The notes: generated by a model from the sequence alone, not told the origin. DNA of 61,659 bases from Saprospiraceae bacterium (GCA_020848995.1 JADLHA010000007.1:1-61659); one strand, 5' to 3'. Shown: positions 34,865 to 43,956, numbered from the stretch's first letter. Numbers and translations: made by a program.

Positions 34865-36305
34865 TGGCATTCCTACCTAAAGACGGCTCTTCAAATTCCG
34901 CAAGCCACTTGTCGATGGTCACCGCAACGCGGTCCGTTGCTTCTCCGGAAGCAGGTCCACAGGCACTTTGCCTTGCGGCGCAGGCTGCGGTGTAGTGCGT
35001 TTCCGGTTCTTCTAAATAACTGTTGACCTTGTTTTGAAGGTCTTCGTAACTGACGGCAACTTCGGTGCCGCCGCTCGCTACAAATTTGCGGATGTGCGTG
35101 TAATCGAGCAGACGCCTCGCCGATTGCCAGTAGGGGAGTGCTTCCTGCCCGTCGAACATGGGGGCTATGTTGCCTTTGCCCGACATCAGGGCATCGATGG
35201 AGAGGGTAGAGCACGAATTGATACACACCAGACAACCACTCAGCGCAGCCGATAACAGGCGCATGTCTTCGTGTTCCATACTCCAGGGAAGATGACTCTT
35301 GGCCAGCAGCGGGTAAAAGATGCGTATCCGGGGGGACTCCAGCTTTTTAAGCCTTTGTAACCATCCGGGATCCGCCATCCAGCCCATAACATTCTGTGGG
35401 TGTGGCCGGACTAACATTTGTATGTCTGGACCCCATAGGCCCGATTGGATTCCTGAGGCAAGGTGCTCGACGATGTCAATTTCCCTGGGTGCAAATCGAG
35501 GACTGCTCATGCCGAAAACCAGATAGGGCTTGGAAGGATCCATCCCTGTTTTCCGGATCAGCTCAATGCGTTCCGGATCGTTTTGCATCTGGTGGTGCAG
35601 GTCAAAGTGTGGGACGCCGCATGCCTCGACGCACTTCTCCGGGATGCCGTAATGCGAGATGAATTCATCGACCATCACAGGCCCCCAGGCGATGTAGCGA
35701 TCTGCCAGCGAGTAGAATCGTCCTTTGCATGTGATGTTGTCCCAGCTGAGCAAATGGATGGCGGTAGGAATTTTCCCAATGCGTGCATTGTGCAGCAAAA
35801 TGCCTTCGCGAGCATTGACCGGGTAGGTTGACACGATGAGACCAGCCCTGAGCTCCTTCAGCAGCCGTAAAGCCCGACGGTCTCTGAGCAACAGCTGCTC
35901 CGCTGCTCCAAAGGCCTTTTGGAAAGCAGGCACCCGCGTAAAGACGGCCTGGATCATCATCAGAATCCGGGGAATGATCCGGAAAATCAACTTGCCTTGC
36001 CGCAAATGAACTTCGTAGTAATGTTTTTCGTAAAGCGCCGCATTGGAACGCAGGTCTTCCAGGAAATAGCTGCGGTAGAGGCCGTAATTTGTCTTCCAGA
36101 TCCATTTGCCGGACGAGAAGGGATGCAAGCCAATGCCATGCAGGTTGCAATATTCCCGGAGCACGGGATCGCTGTCGTCGGGTGGTATGATACAGACTTC
36201 CCTGCCAAGCGCCCGTAGCTTACCCAAAAGACCCGTTTGCAGCAACATGCGGGCGGCAAAACCGTGAGACACTACGTAGGCGATCTTACCGGTTGCGTTT
36301 GGCAT
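34848..36305 (-). CDS. Predicted GT-B-like surface-polysaccharide protein
   Basis: A 485-residue soluble protein with the layout of a GT-B enzyme related to families that hold polysaccharide glycosyltransferases and glycerophosphotransferases. Landmarks are an N-terminal Rossmann-like start (AYVVSHGFAARMLLQTGLL), the mid-region HLLSWDNITCKGRFY and GIPEKCVEACGVPHFDLHHQ, and a late INSCSTLSIDALMSGKG segment typical of donor-binding halves. The exact reaction cannot be read. It is convergent with asnB copy 2 (17-bp overlap) and divergent from gldA (199 bp apart), so it is the right edge of the polysaccharide locus. Confidence 0.65.
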   Translation of the reverse strand: MPNATGKIAYVVSHGFAARMLLQTGLLGKLRALGREVCIIPPDDSDPVLREYCNLHGIGLHPFSSGKWIWKTNYGLYRSYFLEDLRSNAALYEKHYYEVHLRQGKLIFRIIPRILMMIQAVFTRVPAFQKAFGAAEQLLLRDRRALRLLKELRAGLIVSTYPVNAREGILLHNARIGKIPTAIHLLSWDNITCKGRFYSLADRYIAWGPVMVDEFISHYGIPEKCVEACGVPHFDLHHQMQNDPERIELIRKTGMDPSKPYLVFGMSSPRFAPREIDIVEHLASGIQSGLWGPDIQMLVRPHPQNVMGWMADPGWLQRLKKLESPRIRIFYPLLAKSHLPWSMEHEDMRLLSAALSGCLVCINSCSTLSIDALMSGKGNIAPMFDGQEALPYWQSARRLLDYTHIRKFVASGGTEVAVSYEDLQNKVNSYLEEPETHYTAACAARQSACGPASGEATDRVAVTIDKWLAEFEEPSLGRNAIRSEA

Positions 36306-36481
36306 GGCTCACAAAGATGCAAAGATTCCCAGCCCGGACAAGCAAAGGTCCGTTTGGGCCGGGCAGCCGGGCCACCTTAAAAAGAGTTGGACACCTGGGT
36401 CAAAAGGCCTGAGTTTCAACCGGTACCGGTTAACTCCGGGGCATTGTCAGGTCTTGCCTATCTGAAAATCATCGCCCGGCT

Positions 36482-36489
36482 TATTTTTG
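36482..36489 (+). promoter_or_regulatory. Candidate -7 element (TATTTTTG) for gldA
   Basis: TATTTTTG matches TAnnTTTG, 15 bp before the ATG at 36505. The nearest upstream TTG (36454-36456) is 25 bp away, a little longer than the usual spacing. Confidence 0.4.
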
Positions 36490-36504
36490 TCCCAAATTCC
36501 GCGC

Positions 36505-37428
36505 ATGGACGTTCGCATTGAAAACCTGACCAAGCGCTACGGCGCCCAGTTGGCCGTCGACCGCATTTCTTTTGAAATCCGGTCGGGCGAGATCGTTGGA
36601 TTTCTTGGCCCCAACGGAGCCGGAAAAACGACGACCATGAAGATGCTCACCCAATACCTGCCGCCCGACGATGGCCGGATATGGTATGGCAAAACCTCTG
36701 GCGCCGACACCAGCATTCGCCGAAGCATCGGCTACCTGCCTGAACACAACCCTCTGTACGAGGACATGCCGGTGATCGATTACCTCGGATTTATGGCAGC
36801 CCTCCAAGGCGTTGCCACTTCCGGAATCCCCGACCGAATCCGCGAAATGGTGAGGCTTTGTGGTCTGGACGTCGAAAAACACAAGAAAATCGGCGAGCTG
36901 TCTAAAGGTTACCGCCAACGGGTGGGCCTTGCGCAAGCCATCATCCATAATCCCGACATACTGATCCTGGACGAACCCACCACCGGCCTCGACCCAAACC
37001 AGATCGTAGAGATCCGCGAACTCATCCGCAAACTTGGAAAGGAAAAAACGGTGATCCTGAGCACCCATATCCTTCCGGAAGTCGAGGCAACCTGCGATCG
37101 CATCCTCATCATCAACAAGGGCCGCATCGTTGCCGATGGCAGCGTTGCCGAGCTCAGAGCACAATCCGAAGGCAGACAGTGGCTGCAACTCCGCATCGAT
37201 TGCGACCCCGACAAGGACGTGATCGCCATCCTCTCCTCCTTGCCCACCGTTGAAGGGGCGCGATGGCTAAACGGTCCCAACGGATCCATCGAACTGCAAA
37301 GCAAACCCGGCATGAGCTCAAACCGCGCTGTTTTTCAGGCATGTGTTGACAACGGCCTCGTACTGCTGGAGATGATACCCGGAGAAACAAAGCTGGAAGA
37401 TATTTTTAGAGACCTCACCTTGAATTGA
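36505..37428 (+). CDS. gldA: Gliding motility ABC transporter ATP-binding protein GldA
   Basis: A 307-residue ATPase of the Gld ABC transporter, which in Flavobacterium johnsoniae is needed for gliding. It has Walker A GPNGAGKTT (residues 35-43), the signature LSKGYRQRVGLAQA and Walker B ILILDEPTTGLDP, followed by an H-loop STHILPEVE and a C-terminal regulatory extension. The ATG at 36505 gives the family N-terminus (MDVRIENLTKRYG); an in-frame TTG at 36487 overlaps the promoter motif. gldF follows after 19 bp. Assignment as GldA rather than a generic ATPase depends on the gldF and gldG neighbours. Confidence 0.88.
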   Translation: MDVRIENLTKRYGAQLAVDRISFEIRSGEIVGFLGPNGAGKTTTMKMLTQYLPPDDGRIWYGKTSGADTSIRRSIGYLPEHNPLYEDMPVIDYLGFMAALQGVATSGIPDRIREMVRLCGLDVEKHKKIGELSKGYRQRVGLAQAIIHNPDILILDEPTTGLDPNQIVEIRELIRKLGKEKTVILSTHILPEVEATCDRILIINKGRIVADGSVAELRAQSEGRQWLQLRIDCDPDKDVIAILSSLPTVEGARWLNGPNGSIELQSKPGMSSNRAVFQACVDNGLVLLEMIPGETKLEDIFRDLTLN

Positions 37429-37447
37429 TCACTTCAAATCTTTACAC

Positions 37448-38170
37448 ATGCGCGCTGCGGTTCTGATCATAGCCAGGAAGGAGTTGAGCGGATTATTTGA
37501 TTCACTCACGGCCTACATCCTCATCATTGCATTTCTGGGATTCAGCGGTTTCTTTACCTGGATTTCCGGGTCTGATATTTTCCTACGCAAAGAGGCTGAC
37601 CTCGCGGTGTTCTTTGGAGTTTCCCAATGGACCCTTTTCTTTTTCATTCCAGCGATAACAATGAAAATGATCGCCGAAGAAAATAAGTCGGGAACCATAG
37701 AACTGCTGCTGACCAAAGCCATAACTCCCCGCCAGGTGATCATGGGCAAATTTCTTGCCTGTCTGTCTTTGATCGCCATAACCCTGGCATTCACTGCAAG
37801 CTATTACGTGACCGTGAGCCAGCTTGGCAACATGGATCATGGCGCTACCCTGAGTGGTTACCTCGGATTGCTACTGCTCAGTGCAGCCTACATTTCAATT
37901 GGCTTGTTGGCCAGCAGTCTGACCAACAACCAGATCATTGCATTTCTGTTGGCACTGCTCATGGGGGTCTTTTTTCATTTTCTATTCGACATGATGGCTT
38001 ATGGCTCGCGGGGCGTGATTGCCGGTCTGCTCAGTTCGCTGAGCGCAAGCCGGCATTTCGATTCTCTGTCTCGGGGCGTAATCGATTCCAAAGATCTTTT
38101 GTTTTTTATCAGCCTGTCTGTTGCTGGCCTCTACCTCGCTGAAGGATTTCTCGCCAAACGGGCAAAATAA
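37448..38170 (+). CDS. gldF: Gliding motility ABC transporter permease GldF
   Basis: A 240-residue inner-membrane permease with six hydrophobic segments (for example YILIIAFLGFSGFFTWI, WTLFFFIPAITMKM, LIAITLAFTASYYV, GLLLLSAAYISIGLLA, IIAFLLALLMGVFFHFLF and FFISLSVAGLYLA). The cytoplasmic coupling motif EENKSGTIELLLTKAITPRQVIMGKF is the usual contact site with the ATPase. It pairs with GldA and GldG and lies 8 bp before gldG. Confidence 0.9.
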   Translation: MRAAVLIIARKELSGLFDSLTAYILIIAFLGFSGFFTWISGSDIFLRKEADLAVFFGVSQWTLFFFIPAITMKMIAEENKSGTIELLLTKAITPRQVIMGKFLACLSLIAITLAFTASYYVTVSQLGNMDHGATLSGYLGLLLLSAAYISIGLLASSLTNNQIIAFLLALLMGVFFHFLFDMMAYGSRGVIAGLLSSLSASRHFDSLSRGVIDSKDLLFFISLSVAGLYLAEGFLAKRAK

Positions 38171-38178
38171 ACTGTGCA

Positions 38179-39675
38179 ATGCTGAAATCGAGAATCAACC
38201 AGATCGCTTTCGTACTCATCGCCTTTGTCGGCATTAACTACCTGGGGCGATACCTGTTTTTGCGCCTTGACCTGACGGAAAACAAGGCGTTCACACTCTC
38301 GCCGGCAACAAAGCAGACCCTTCGCGAGCTCGAAGATCCGGTTGAGGTGACGGCTTACTTTTCTTCAAACCTTCCCATCGACATCGCCAAGTCGCAGGAA
38401 GAACTCGACAAATTGCTCAACGAGTATGCCAACCTTTCAAAAGGCAAACTGACTTACCGGTTCGTCGATCCAAATTCCGGAGGCACCTCAGAAGAAGAGG
38501 CCAACAAAGAAGGCATACGGCCGGTCATGATCAACGTCCGTGAGAAGGACCAGGCCAGACAACAAAAGGCGTACCTCGGTGCAGTCATCAAAGCGGGTGA
38601 GGCAAAGGAGGTCATCCCGGTGATCCAGCCGGGCATAGCCATGGAATACGCATTTACGACGGGAATTAAGAAACTGGTTGGCAAAAACAAACCAGCCGTT
38701 GGCTTTATCCAGAGCTATGGTGCGGCCTCACTGCAGGAACTTGCACAGGCCTACCAGGAATTGAGCATATTATACCAGGTGTCGCCGGTTTATGCTCTTG
38801 CTGACACCACCGACCTCAGCAAATTCAAAACCCTGGTGATGATCCGGCCAACAGACAGCATTCCTCCACATGTGTTTGACCAAATCGATCGCTATCTTGG
38901 TCAGGGTGGTCATTTCCTGCTGGCTTACAATCAGGTCGACGCAAACATGCAATATGGCGTGGCAAACGCCACAAACAGCAGCATAAAGAACTGGCTCGCG
39001 ACCAAAGGGCTCAACGTAGAAGATGCGCTGGTTCGCGACGTCCGCTGTGGCCAGGTAAATGTGACGCAGCAGCAGGGTTTCTTTTCATTTTCCACCCCGG
39101 TACAGTTTCCTTACCTGCCGCTGTTGCAAAAATTTCCAGCTCACCCCGTTACTAAGGGACTGGAACAGGTTTTGCTCGAATTTGCCAGTCCGATGCAATT
39201 TGCCAATCACCCGGAATGGGACTATACCCCATTGCTCACGAGTTCGGAGCGCGCATCGCGGGAGGCAGTTCCCCTTCAGTTCGATGTTCAACGCAATTGG
39301 ACCGACGCCGATTTCACCGAAAAAAATGTACCCCTCGCTGCATTGCTGAGCGCGAAGCAAGCTGGAGGTGGCAGCCTGGTGGTCATATCCGATGGCGATT
39401 TTGCTGTGAACGGTCAGGATCAGCGCCGGCAAAATGAAGACAACATCAGTTTACTGGTAAACGGGATCGATTTTCTGAGCGACGATACCGGACTGATCGA
39501 TCTCAGGACTAAATCGGTTGAAACCCGTCCCATCGAAGAGTTGAGCGATTCCAAGAGAACCGCACTTAAGTACCTCAATTTTCTGTTGCCTATCGGACTG
39601 GTTGTTTTGTATGGCATCTACCGGCACAGTAAAAACCGGAACCTTCGCATGCGCAGGATGGAGGAGCGCTATTGA
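38179..39675 (+). CDS. gldG: Gliding motility ABC transporter auxiliary protein GldG
   Basis: A 498-residue protein anchored by N-terminal (IAFVLIAFVGINYLGRYLFL) and C-terminal (LNFLLPIGLVVLYGIY) membrane segments with a large periplasmic domain between. The start of that domain, LDLTENKAFTLSPATKQTLREL, and the segment MEYAFTTGIKKL...KPAVGFIQSYG are typical of GldG and the related ABC auxiliary family. It is thought to act with GldA and GldF. Its stop TGA overlaps the TTG start of the PolX-PHP gene (TTGA), so the downstream gene may be coupled to it although unrelated in function. Confidence 0.88.
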   Translation: MLKSRINQIAFVLIAFVGINYLGRYLFLRLDLTENKAFTLSPATKQTLRELEDPVEVTAYFSSNLPIDIAKSQEELDKLLNEYANLSKGKLTYRFVDPNSGGTSEEEANKEGIRPVMINVREKDQARQQKAYLGAVIKAGEAKEVIPVIQPGIAMEYAFTTGIKKLVGKNKPAVGFIQSYGAASLQELAQAYQELSILYQVSPVYALADTTDLSKFKTLVMIRPTDSIPPHVFDQIDRYLGQGGHFLLAYNQVDANMQYGVANATNSSIKNWLATKGLNVEDALVRDVRCGQVNVTQQQGFFSFSTPVQFPYLPLLQKFPAHPVTKGLEQVLLEFASPMQFANHPEWDYTPLLTSSERASREAVPLQFDVQRNWTDADFTEKNVPLAALLSAKQAGGGSLVVISDGDFAVNGQDQRRQNEDNISLLVNGIDFLSDDTGLIDLRTKSVETRPIEELSDSKRTALKYLNFLLPIGLVVLYGIYRHSKNRNLRMRRMEERY

Positions 39676-41327
39676 CGGCATTTTCAAACGTTTTGAACTC
39701 AGTTACTAACCGGGAAATCGCTTCCATGTTTCATGAGCTTGCCCAGCTCATGGAACTGCATGGCGAAAATCCATTTAAGCACAGGTCCTATGCAAGTGCA
39801 AGCCAACTGATCCGGAAAATGGATGCGCCCGCATTGGAATGCTCGGTCGAGGAGCTTCTTTCGCTCCAGGGGATCGGAACGGCCATCGCAACCAAGATCC
39901 GCGAAATAGGAGACACCGGCTCGCTGGCCTTGCTCGAAAAGTTCCGGAGCATGACGCCGCCCGGCGTTCGCGAATTGCTCAGGGTAAAAGGTCTTGGTCC
40001 CGCTAAGGTGCGCACCATCTGGTGCGAAATGGGCATCGAGACTCCCGGGGAGTTGGCTTATGCCTGCGAGGAAAACCGCCTCGCCGCTTCAAAGGGATTT
40101 GGGCAAAAGCTCCAGGAAACCATCCGTCAGGGCCTGGCGTTTGCGATGGAGCATACTGGAAAATTCCTGTACAGTACCCTGCGTTCAGAAGCTGAAACTT
40201 TGATTAGAGCGTTGAGAACATCCAACCCGGGGGTCAGCATTGAATGCTGTGGGGAACTTCGACGTGCCGAATTGACGCTGAAGTCGATCGAACTGCTCAT
40301 CGCATCGCCGGAATGGGTTATGCCCGGGGACCTGTGCTTAGAGCATGGAGATCAATACGTTTGGAGGGGGCGCTTCCCCGTTCGAGTTTATGTTTGCGAT
40401 CAAATGTTGTTTGGTTACGAACTCGCCCGACGAACCTCGGGAAGCGAAGTTTTTGTGCATAATTATCTGCAGCCTCTCGCAAAACTTGAGTTTTCCGACG
40501 AAAAGGCTCTGTTCGAAGCGAATGGCTTGAACTGGATACCTCCTGAATGCCGGGACCTTAGCCAGTACGGTCAATTTGATGCGACAAAGCTGGTTGACGC
40601 AGGCTCCATCCATGGAGTGATCCACACCCATAGCGTTTACAGCGATGGGGTTTGCAGTATAGAACAGCTTGCGCAGGAATGCATGCGGCTGGGATATACT
40701 TACCTGGTCGTTTCAGATCATTCGCGGTCTGCATTTTATGCCAACGGACTGAGCATTGAACGCGTTGAGCAGCAATGGCGTGAAATCGACCGGCTCAACG
40801 TTGCTCTGGCGCCTTTCAGAATTTTTAAGTCGATCGAATCCGACATCCTTCCCGACGGATCGCTTGACTACCCTGACGATGTGCTGGATGGCTTCGACCT
40901 CGTCATTGCCTCCGTCCACAGCCAGATGAACATGGATGAACAACAGGCAACTGAACGCCTGCTGCGCGCCATCAATCATCCACGTACGCGCATTCTGGGC
41001 CATATGACGGGAAGACTCCTCCTTTCGAGACGGGGATATCCCCTCCAGATTTCCAGGATCATAGAGGCCTGCTCCGCCTGCGGGGTTTGCATTGAACTCA
41101 ACGCAAACCCCATGCGGCTCGACATCGACTGGCACTGGATCCCGGAGGCGATGCAAAAAAATGTGCTCATCTCGATCAACCCCGATGCACACAACCTCAG
41201 CGGTATTGGCGACATCGCGTATGGCGTGACCGCTGCCCGAAAGGGAGGATTAGTGAAAAATTTATGTTTGAATTGTAATAGTCTTTCAGAATTTATTTCT
41301 TGGTTAGGGCAAAAGGGCAACTTTTAA
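39672..41327 (+). CDS. polX: PolX-PHP family protein with degenerate polymerase site
   Basis: A 551-residue homologue of bacterial PolX, which joins a family X polymerase to a PHP 3'-5' exonuclease. The N-terminal 8-kDa-like region (TNREIASMFHELAQLMELHGENPF) and two HhH motifs (LQGIGTAIATKI, VKGLGPAKVRTI) are intact. The palm is not: where PolX has GDxD, this protein has KSIE (204-207), and the later DLR is PVR, so the metal-binding aspartates appear lost. The PHP domain keeps its ligands: H318-T-H320 in HTHSVYSDG, SDHS, ESD, ASVHS, GHMTG and NPDAH. It may therefore be a nuclease without polymerase activity. The TTG at 39672 is needed to include the conserved N-terminus; TTG 39693 is an alternative. 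Confidence 0.85.
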   Translation: MTAFSNVLNSVTNREIASMFHELAQLMELHGENPFKHRSYASASQLIRKMDAPALECSVEELLSLQGIGTAIATKIREIGDTGSLALLEKFRSMTPPGVRELLRVKGLGPAKVRTIWCEMGIETPGELAYACEENRLAASKGFGQKLQETIRQGLAFAMEHTGKFLYSTLRSEAETLIRALRTSNPGVSIECCGELRRAELTLKSIELLIASPEWVMPGDLCLEHGDQYVWRGRFPVRVYVCDQMLFGYELARRTSGSEVFVHNYLQPLAKLEFSDEKALFEANGLNWIPPECRDLSQYGQFDATKLVDAGSIHGVIHTHSVYSDGVCSIEQLAQECMRLGYTYLVVSDHSRSAFYANGLSIERVEQQWREIDRLNVALAPFRIFKSIESDILPDGSLDYPDDVLDGFDLVIASVHSQMNMDEQQATERLLRAINHPRTRILGHMTGRLLLSRRGYPLQISRIIEACSACGVCIELNANPMRLDIDWHWIPEAMQKNVLISINPDAHNLSGIGDIAYGVTAARKGGLVKNLCLNCNSLSEFISWLGQKGNF

Positions 41328-41431
41328 TAATTGTTAACATTACGTTTGAAATACAATAAACGGCCTTCCAGGTTAGGAGCTCTAACTTTACACTTCCATT
41401 TGTTGACAAAAACTAAAATCATCTATTCATC

Positions 41432-41962
41432 ATGAAAAAACTGAAGTTGTTTTCGTTTGCAGTGCTTGCCTGCGGCCTTGCCCTGAGCGCTTGTAAGTCA
41501 GACAAGGCAGACGCTGCTGAATCCACCACTGATGCCAGCATCACCGATCCTGGAGCCTCGGCGGTTCCAGCTGCAGATGCAGCAGCTGCGCCAACCGGGC
41601 CTACAACGACCATTGAATTTGAGGAAATGGTCTTTGACTGGGGTGAGATCAAAGAAGGCGAACACGTAAAATATTCCTACAAATTCAAAAACACCGGCTC
41701 TGAGCCTCTTATCATTGCTGATGCTAAGGGCAGCTGCGGATGCACCGTTCCGGATTGGCCGCGCGAGCCGATTGCTCCCGGTGCGAGCGGTGAGATCAAA
41801 GTTGAGTTTGATTCTAAGGGCAAGGGAAGTGACGATGGCCAAAAGCAGACCAAAAAAGTTACCGTAACTGCAAATACCAATCCACCCCAAACCTACCTCA
41901 CCATTACAGGTGTTGTAAAGAAGGACCCGAACGCCAAACCGGCATCTGCTCCTGCTAACTAA
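41432..41962 (+). CDS. DUF1573-domain lipoprotein
   Basis: A 176-residue lipoprotein with signal KKLKLFSFAVLACGLALSAC (lipobox LSAC), an Ala/Ser-rich linker to about residue 60, and one DUF1573 Ig-like domain: FDWGEIKEGEHVKYSYKFKNTG, the signature GSCGCTVPDWPREPIAPG, then IKVEFDSKGK. DUF1573 proteins are common in Bacteroidota; the domain resembles MSP/ASPM-type folds, function unknown. Single gene flanked by its own downstream terminator. Confidence 0.88.
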   Translation: MKKLKLFSFAVLACGLALSACKSDKADAAESTTDASITDPGASAVPAADAAAAPTGPTTTIEFEEMVFDWGEIKEGEHVKYSYKFKNTGSEPLIIADAKGSCGCTVPDWPREPIAPGASGEIKVEFDSKGKGSDDGQKQTKKVTVTANTNPPQTYLTITGVVKKDPNAKPASAPAN

Positions 41963-41983
41963 CGGAAAACTTTTATCCAAAGC

Positions 41984-42016
41984 AAAACCCGCACGCAACT
42001 CCCGTGCGGGTTTTTT
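41984..42016 (+). terminator. Rho-independent terminator
   Basis: AAAACCCGCACG (41984-41995) pairs perfectly with CGTGCGGGTTTT (42003-42014) around a 7-nt loop and runs into TTTTTTG. It ends the DUF1573 transcript about 15 bp before the ubiA-type start, so the next gene must be expressed from a very close promoter or by read-through. Confidence 0.88.
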
Positions 42017-42030
42017 GTTTCTTTGCTGCC

Positions 42031-42903
42031 ATGGCAGGCATGAACGCATACCTCTCTCTCGTCAAATTCAGCCATACGGTATTTGCCTTGCCTTTTGCGG
42101 CCATTGGGTTTACCATTGGCCTGCATTCGGGTGCTGGATATCCACTCGACCTGCGTCTGTTGATCCTCGTGATCCTGTGCATGGTCACCGCACGAAATGC
42201 AGCGATGGCTTTTAACCGTTGGGCAGACCGGAAGATCGACTTTATAAATCCCAGGACGACAGGACGTGAAATTCCCTCTGGTAGAATTTCAGCCAGGAAC
42301 GCACTCATCTTTACGGCAATCAATGCACTGGCGTTTTGGGTTTCGGCTTACCTGATCAATTTCGTATGCTTTTTGCTGGCACCGGTCGCACTGGCCATCA
42401 TCCTTGGGTATAGTTATACAAAGCGCTTCTCCTGGTTATGCCATCTTTTTCTTGGTCTGGGCCTCTCATTGGCGCCGGTTGGAGCGTTTCTCGCCGTCCA
42501 TGGTTCGTTGGAGTGGCTCCCCGTGCTCTATGCCATCGCTGTCGTCTCCTGGGTTGCAGGCTTCGACATCATCTACGCCCTTCAGGACATCGATTTTGAC
42601 AAGTCCCACCAACTGCAATCGATTCCTGCCCGGTTCGGCCTGAAAGGGGCCTTGTGGATATCGGCAATTTTGCACACTGTATGTGCACTTGCAATCCTTT
42701 GGGCAGCCTGGCTGCTCCACAGAAACTACGGCCTCAACGATGGCATTTACATTGGAAGCGTCCTGTTTATTTTGCTGCTGGCATTTCAGCACATTGTGAT
42801 TGGCCGCGGAGACCTCAGCAAAGTCAATATGGCATTTTTTACCACCAACGGAATGGCCAGTATTGCCCTTGCCGCTGCCGTGATTTTCGATTTCTATTGT
42901 TGA
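42031..42903 (+). CDS. UbiA-family prenyltransferase
   Basis: A 290-residue inner-membrane protein with about eight membrane segments. Both Asp-rich Mg-prenyl-diphosphate motifs are present: NRWADRKIDFINPRT and DIIYALQDIDFDKSHQL. The family transfers polyprenyl chains to aromatic acceptors; in Bacteroidota a copy of this type serves menaquinone synthesis, either classical or the futalosine route (MqnP). The sequence does not separate these. Start is ATG 42031 or 42040 (MNAYLSLVKFSHTVFALPFA is the conserved opening); an earlier GTG at 42004 lies within the terminator and is rejected. Overlaps rdgB tail-to-tail by 10 bp. Confidence 0.88.
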   Translation: MAGMNAYLSLVKFSHTVFALPFAAIGFTIGLHSGAGYPLDLRLLILVILCMVTARNAAMAFNRWADRKIDFINPRTTGREIPSGRISARNALIFTAINALAFWVSAYLINFVCFLLAPVALAIILGYSYTKRFSWLCHLFLGLGLSLAPVGAFLAVHGSLEWLPVLYAIAVVSWVAGFDIIYALQDIDFDKSHQLQSIPARFGLKGALWISAILHTVCALAILWAAWLLHRNYGLNDGIYIGSVLFILLLAFQHIVIGRGDLSKVNMAFFTTNGMASIALAAAVIFDFYC

Positions 42904-43478
42904 CGGGTCAGGAACTGAAGCATTGCCCGAATGGCCATGGTGCGGTGGCTCTTTGAACGCTTGACAGCCGGATCCAGTTCGCCAAAGGTTTGGTCAAATC
43001 CCTCCGGGATGAACAGCGGGTCGTACCCAAATCCAAAGTGGCCGCGGATGCATTCAGCAAGTTGGCCGGCGATCACCCCCTCGAAAAAATGTCGCGTTGA
43101 GTCAGGCAATACGCAGGCAATGACTGTCCGAAACCGGGCTTCTCGCGGCAGCCCTTCCATTTGTTTGAGCAGAAAAACCATGTTGGAGGTATCGTCCGTT
43201 GGCGTTCCTGCAAAACGCGCCGAAAGGACACCCGGCCTCCCCCCGAGCGCCGCCACTTCCAATCCGCTATCGTCCGCGATGCAAAGTCCTCCGGTGCGCT
43301 TATATAGAAAGTTTGCCTTGATGAATGCATTCTCCTCGAGGGTAGTCCCCGTTTCTTCGATCTCTTCAAAATAACCGAGTTCAGCGAGGGTAACCAGCTC
43401 GAAGGGTTCAGGTAAAACCGCACGGATTTCAGCTGCTTTGGCGGGGTTGCCCGATGCAAAATAAAGAGTTTGCTTCAT
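42894..43478 (-). CDS. rdgB: Non-canonical purine NTP pyrophosphatase, RdgB/HAM1
   Basis: A 194-residue house-cleaning enzyme that converts dITP, XTP and ITP to monophosphates so that they are not built into nucleic acids. Signature motifs are FASGNPAKAAEI at the start, ENAFIKANFLYKRTGGLCIADDSGLEVAALGGRPGVLSARFAG in the middle and GFGYDPLFIPEGFDQTFGEL near the end. Length is normal for the family. Probably co-transcribed with the upstream gene at 43519, which ends 40 bp before it. Confidence 0.95.
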   Translation of the reverse strand: MKQTLYFASGNPAKAAEIRAVLPEPFELVTLAELGYFEEIEETGTTLEENAFIKANFLYKRTGGLCIADDSGLEVAALGGRPGVLSARFAGTPTDDTSNMVFLLKQMEGLPREARFRTVIACVLPDSTRHFFEGVIAGQLAECIRGHFGFGYDPLFIPEGFDQTFGELDPAVKRSKSHRTMAIRAMLQFLTRQQ

Positions 43479-43518
43479 GCACAGTGTGAATTAGCATTCA
43501 GGATGCCCTCAGGAGGCG

Positions 43519-43956
43519 CTAAGGGGCAGGCTTGATCCCGTACAGCACTTGCAGGGTTCCCCAAAGCTTGGCTTTATACCCCGTCCTCGCCTGATGCGAA
43601 AGTGCTTCAACAAATGCAAAGGACAGATTCTCCAGCCGGTAAACCTCGTAAAGATTCAAATCCCCCTGAAAGGAAAACACCGAAAAGGGCAGCCCGAGGA
43701 ACAACAGTTTTTGAGGGTTTCCACTTGGGCTGGCACAAAAGCGAACGCGATTTCCGCTGTTAAGTCCAACGACCTGAGCGGTTAAGCCTTCCTGCTGGTG
43801 AACAGATTGCAGAATCTTCTCCAATAGTTGGCGATTCGGTGCTAACTCTTCTTCCGGCAGTAGGAAGTAATGATCAATTCCTTCAACTGCGTAATGCACA
43901 AATTCCTCGGCTTCCGGAATCTCGTAGCTTACCCTGGTACTGAAATAGCGCTTCAC
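43519..43956 (-). CDS. Small conserved-looking protein of unknown function
   Basis: A 145-residue soluble protein with no signal peptide. The central part (PQKLLFLGLPFSVFSFQGDLNLYEVYRL) is alpha/beta-like, and the end (LENLSFAFVEALSHQARTGYKAKLWGTLQVLYGI) has a K-x-K-LW-x-x-L pattern. That ending resembles small Bacteroidota proteins that may be related to the DNA polymerase III psi subunit, but this is a weak impression, not an assignment. It is expressed upstream of rdgB on the minus strand and divergently from ilvE, 93 bp away. Confidence 0.6.
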   Translation of the reverse strand: MKRYFSTRVSYEIPEAEEFVHYAVEGIDHYFLLPEEELAPNRQLLEKILQSVHQQEGLTAQVVGLNSGNRVRFCASPSGNPQKLLFLGLPFSVFSFQGDLNLYEVYRLENLSFAFVEALSHQARTGYKAKLWGTLQVLYGIKPAP

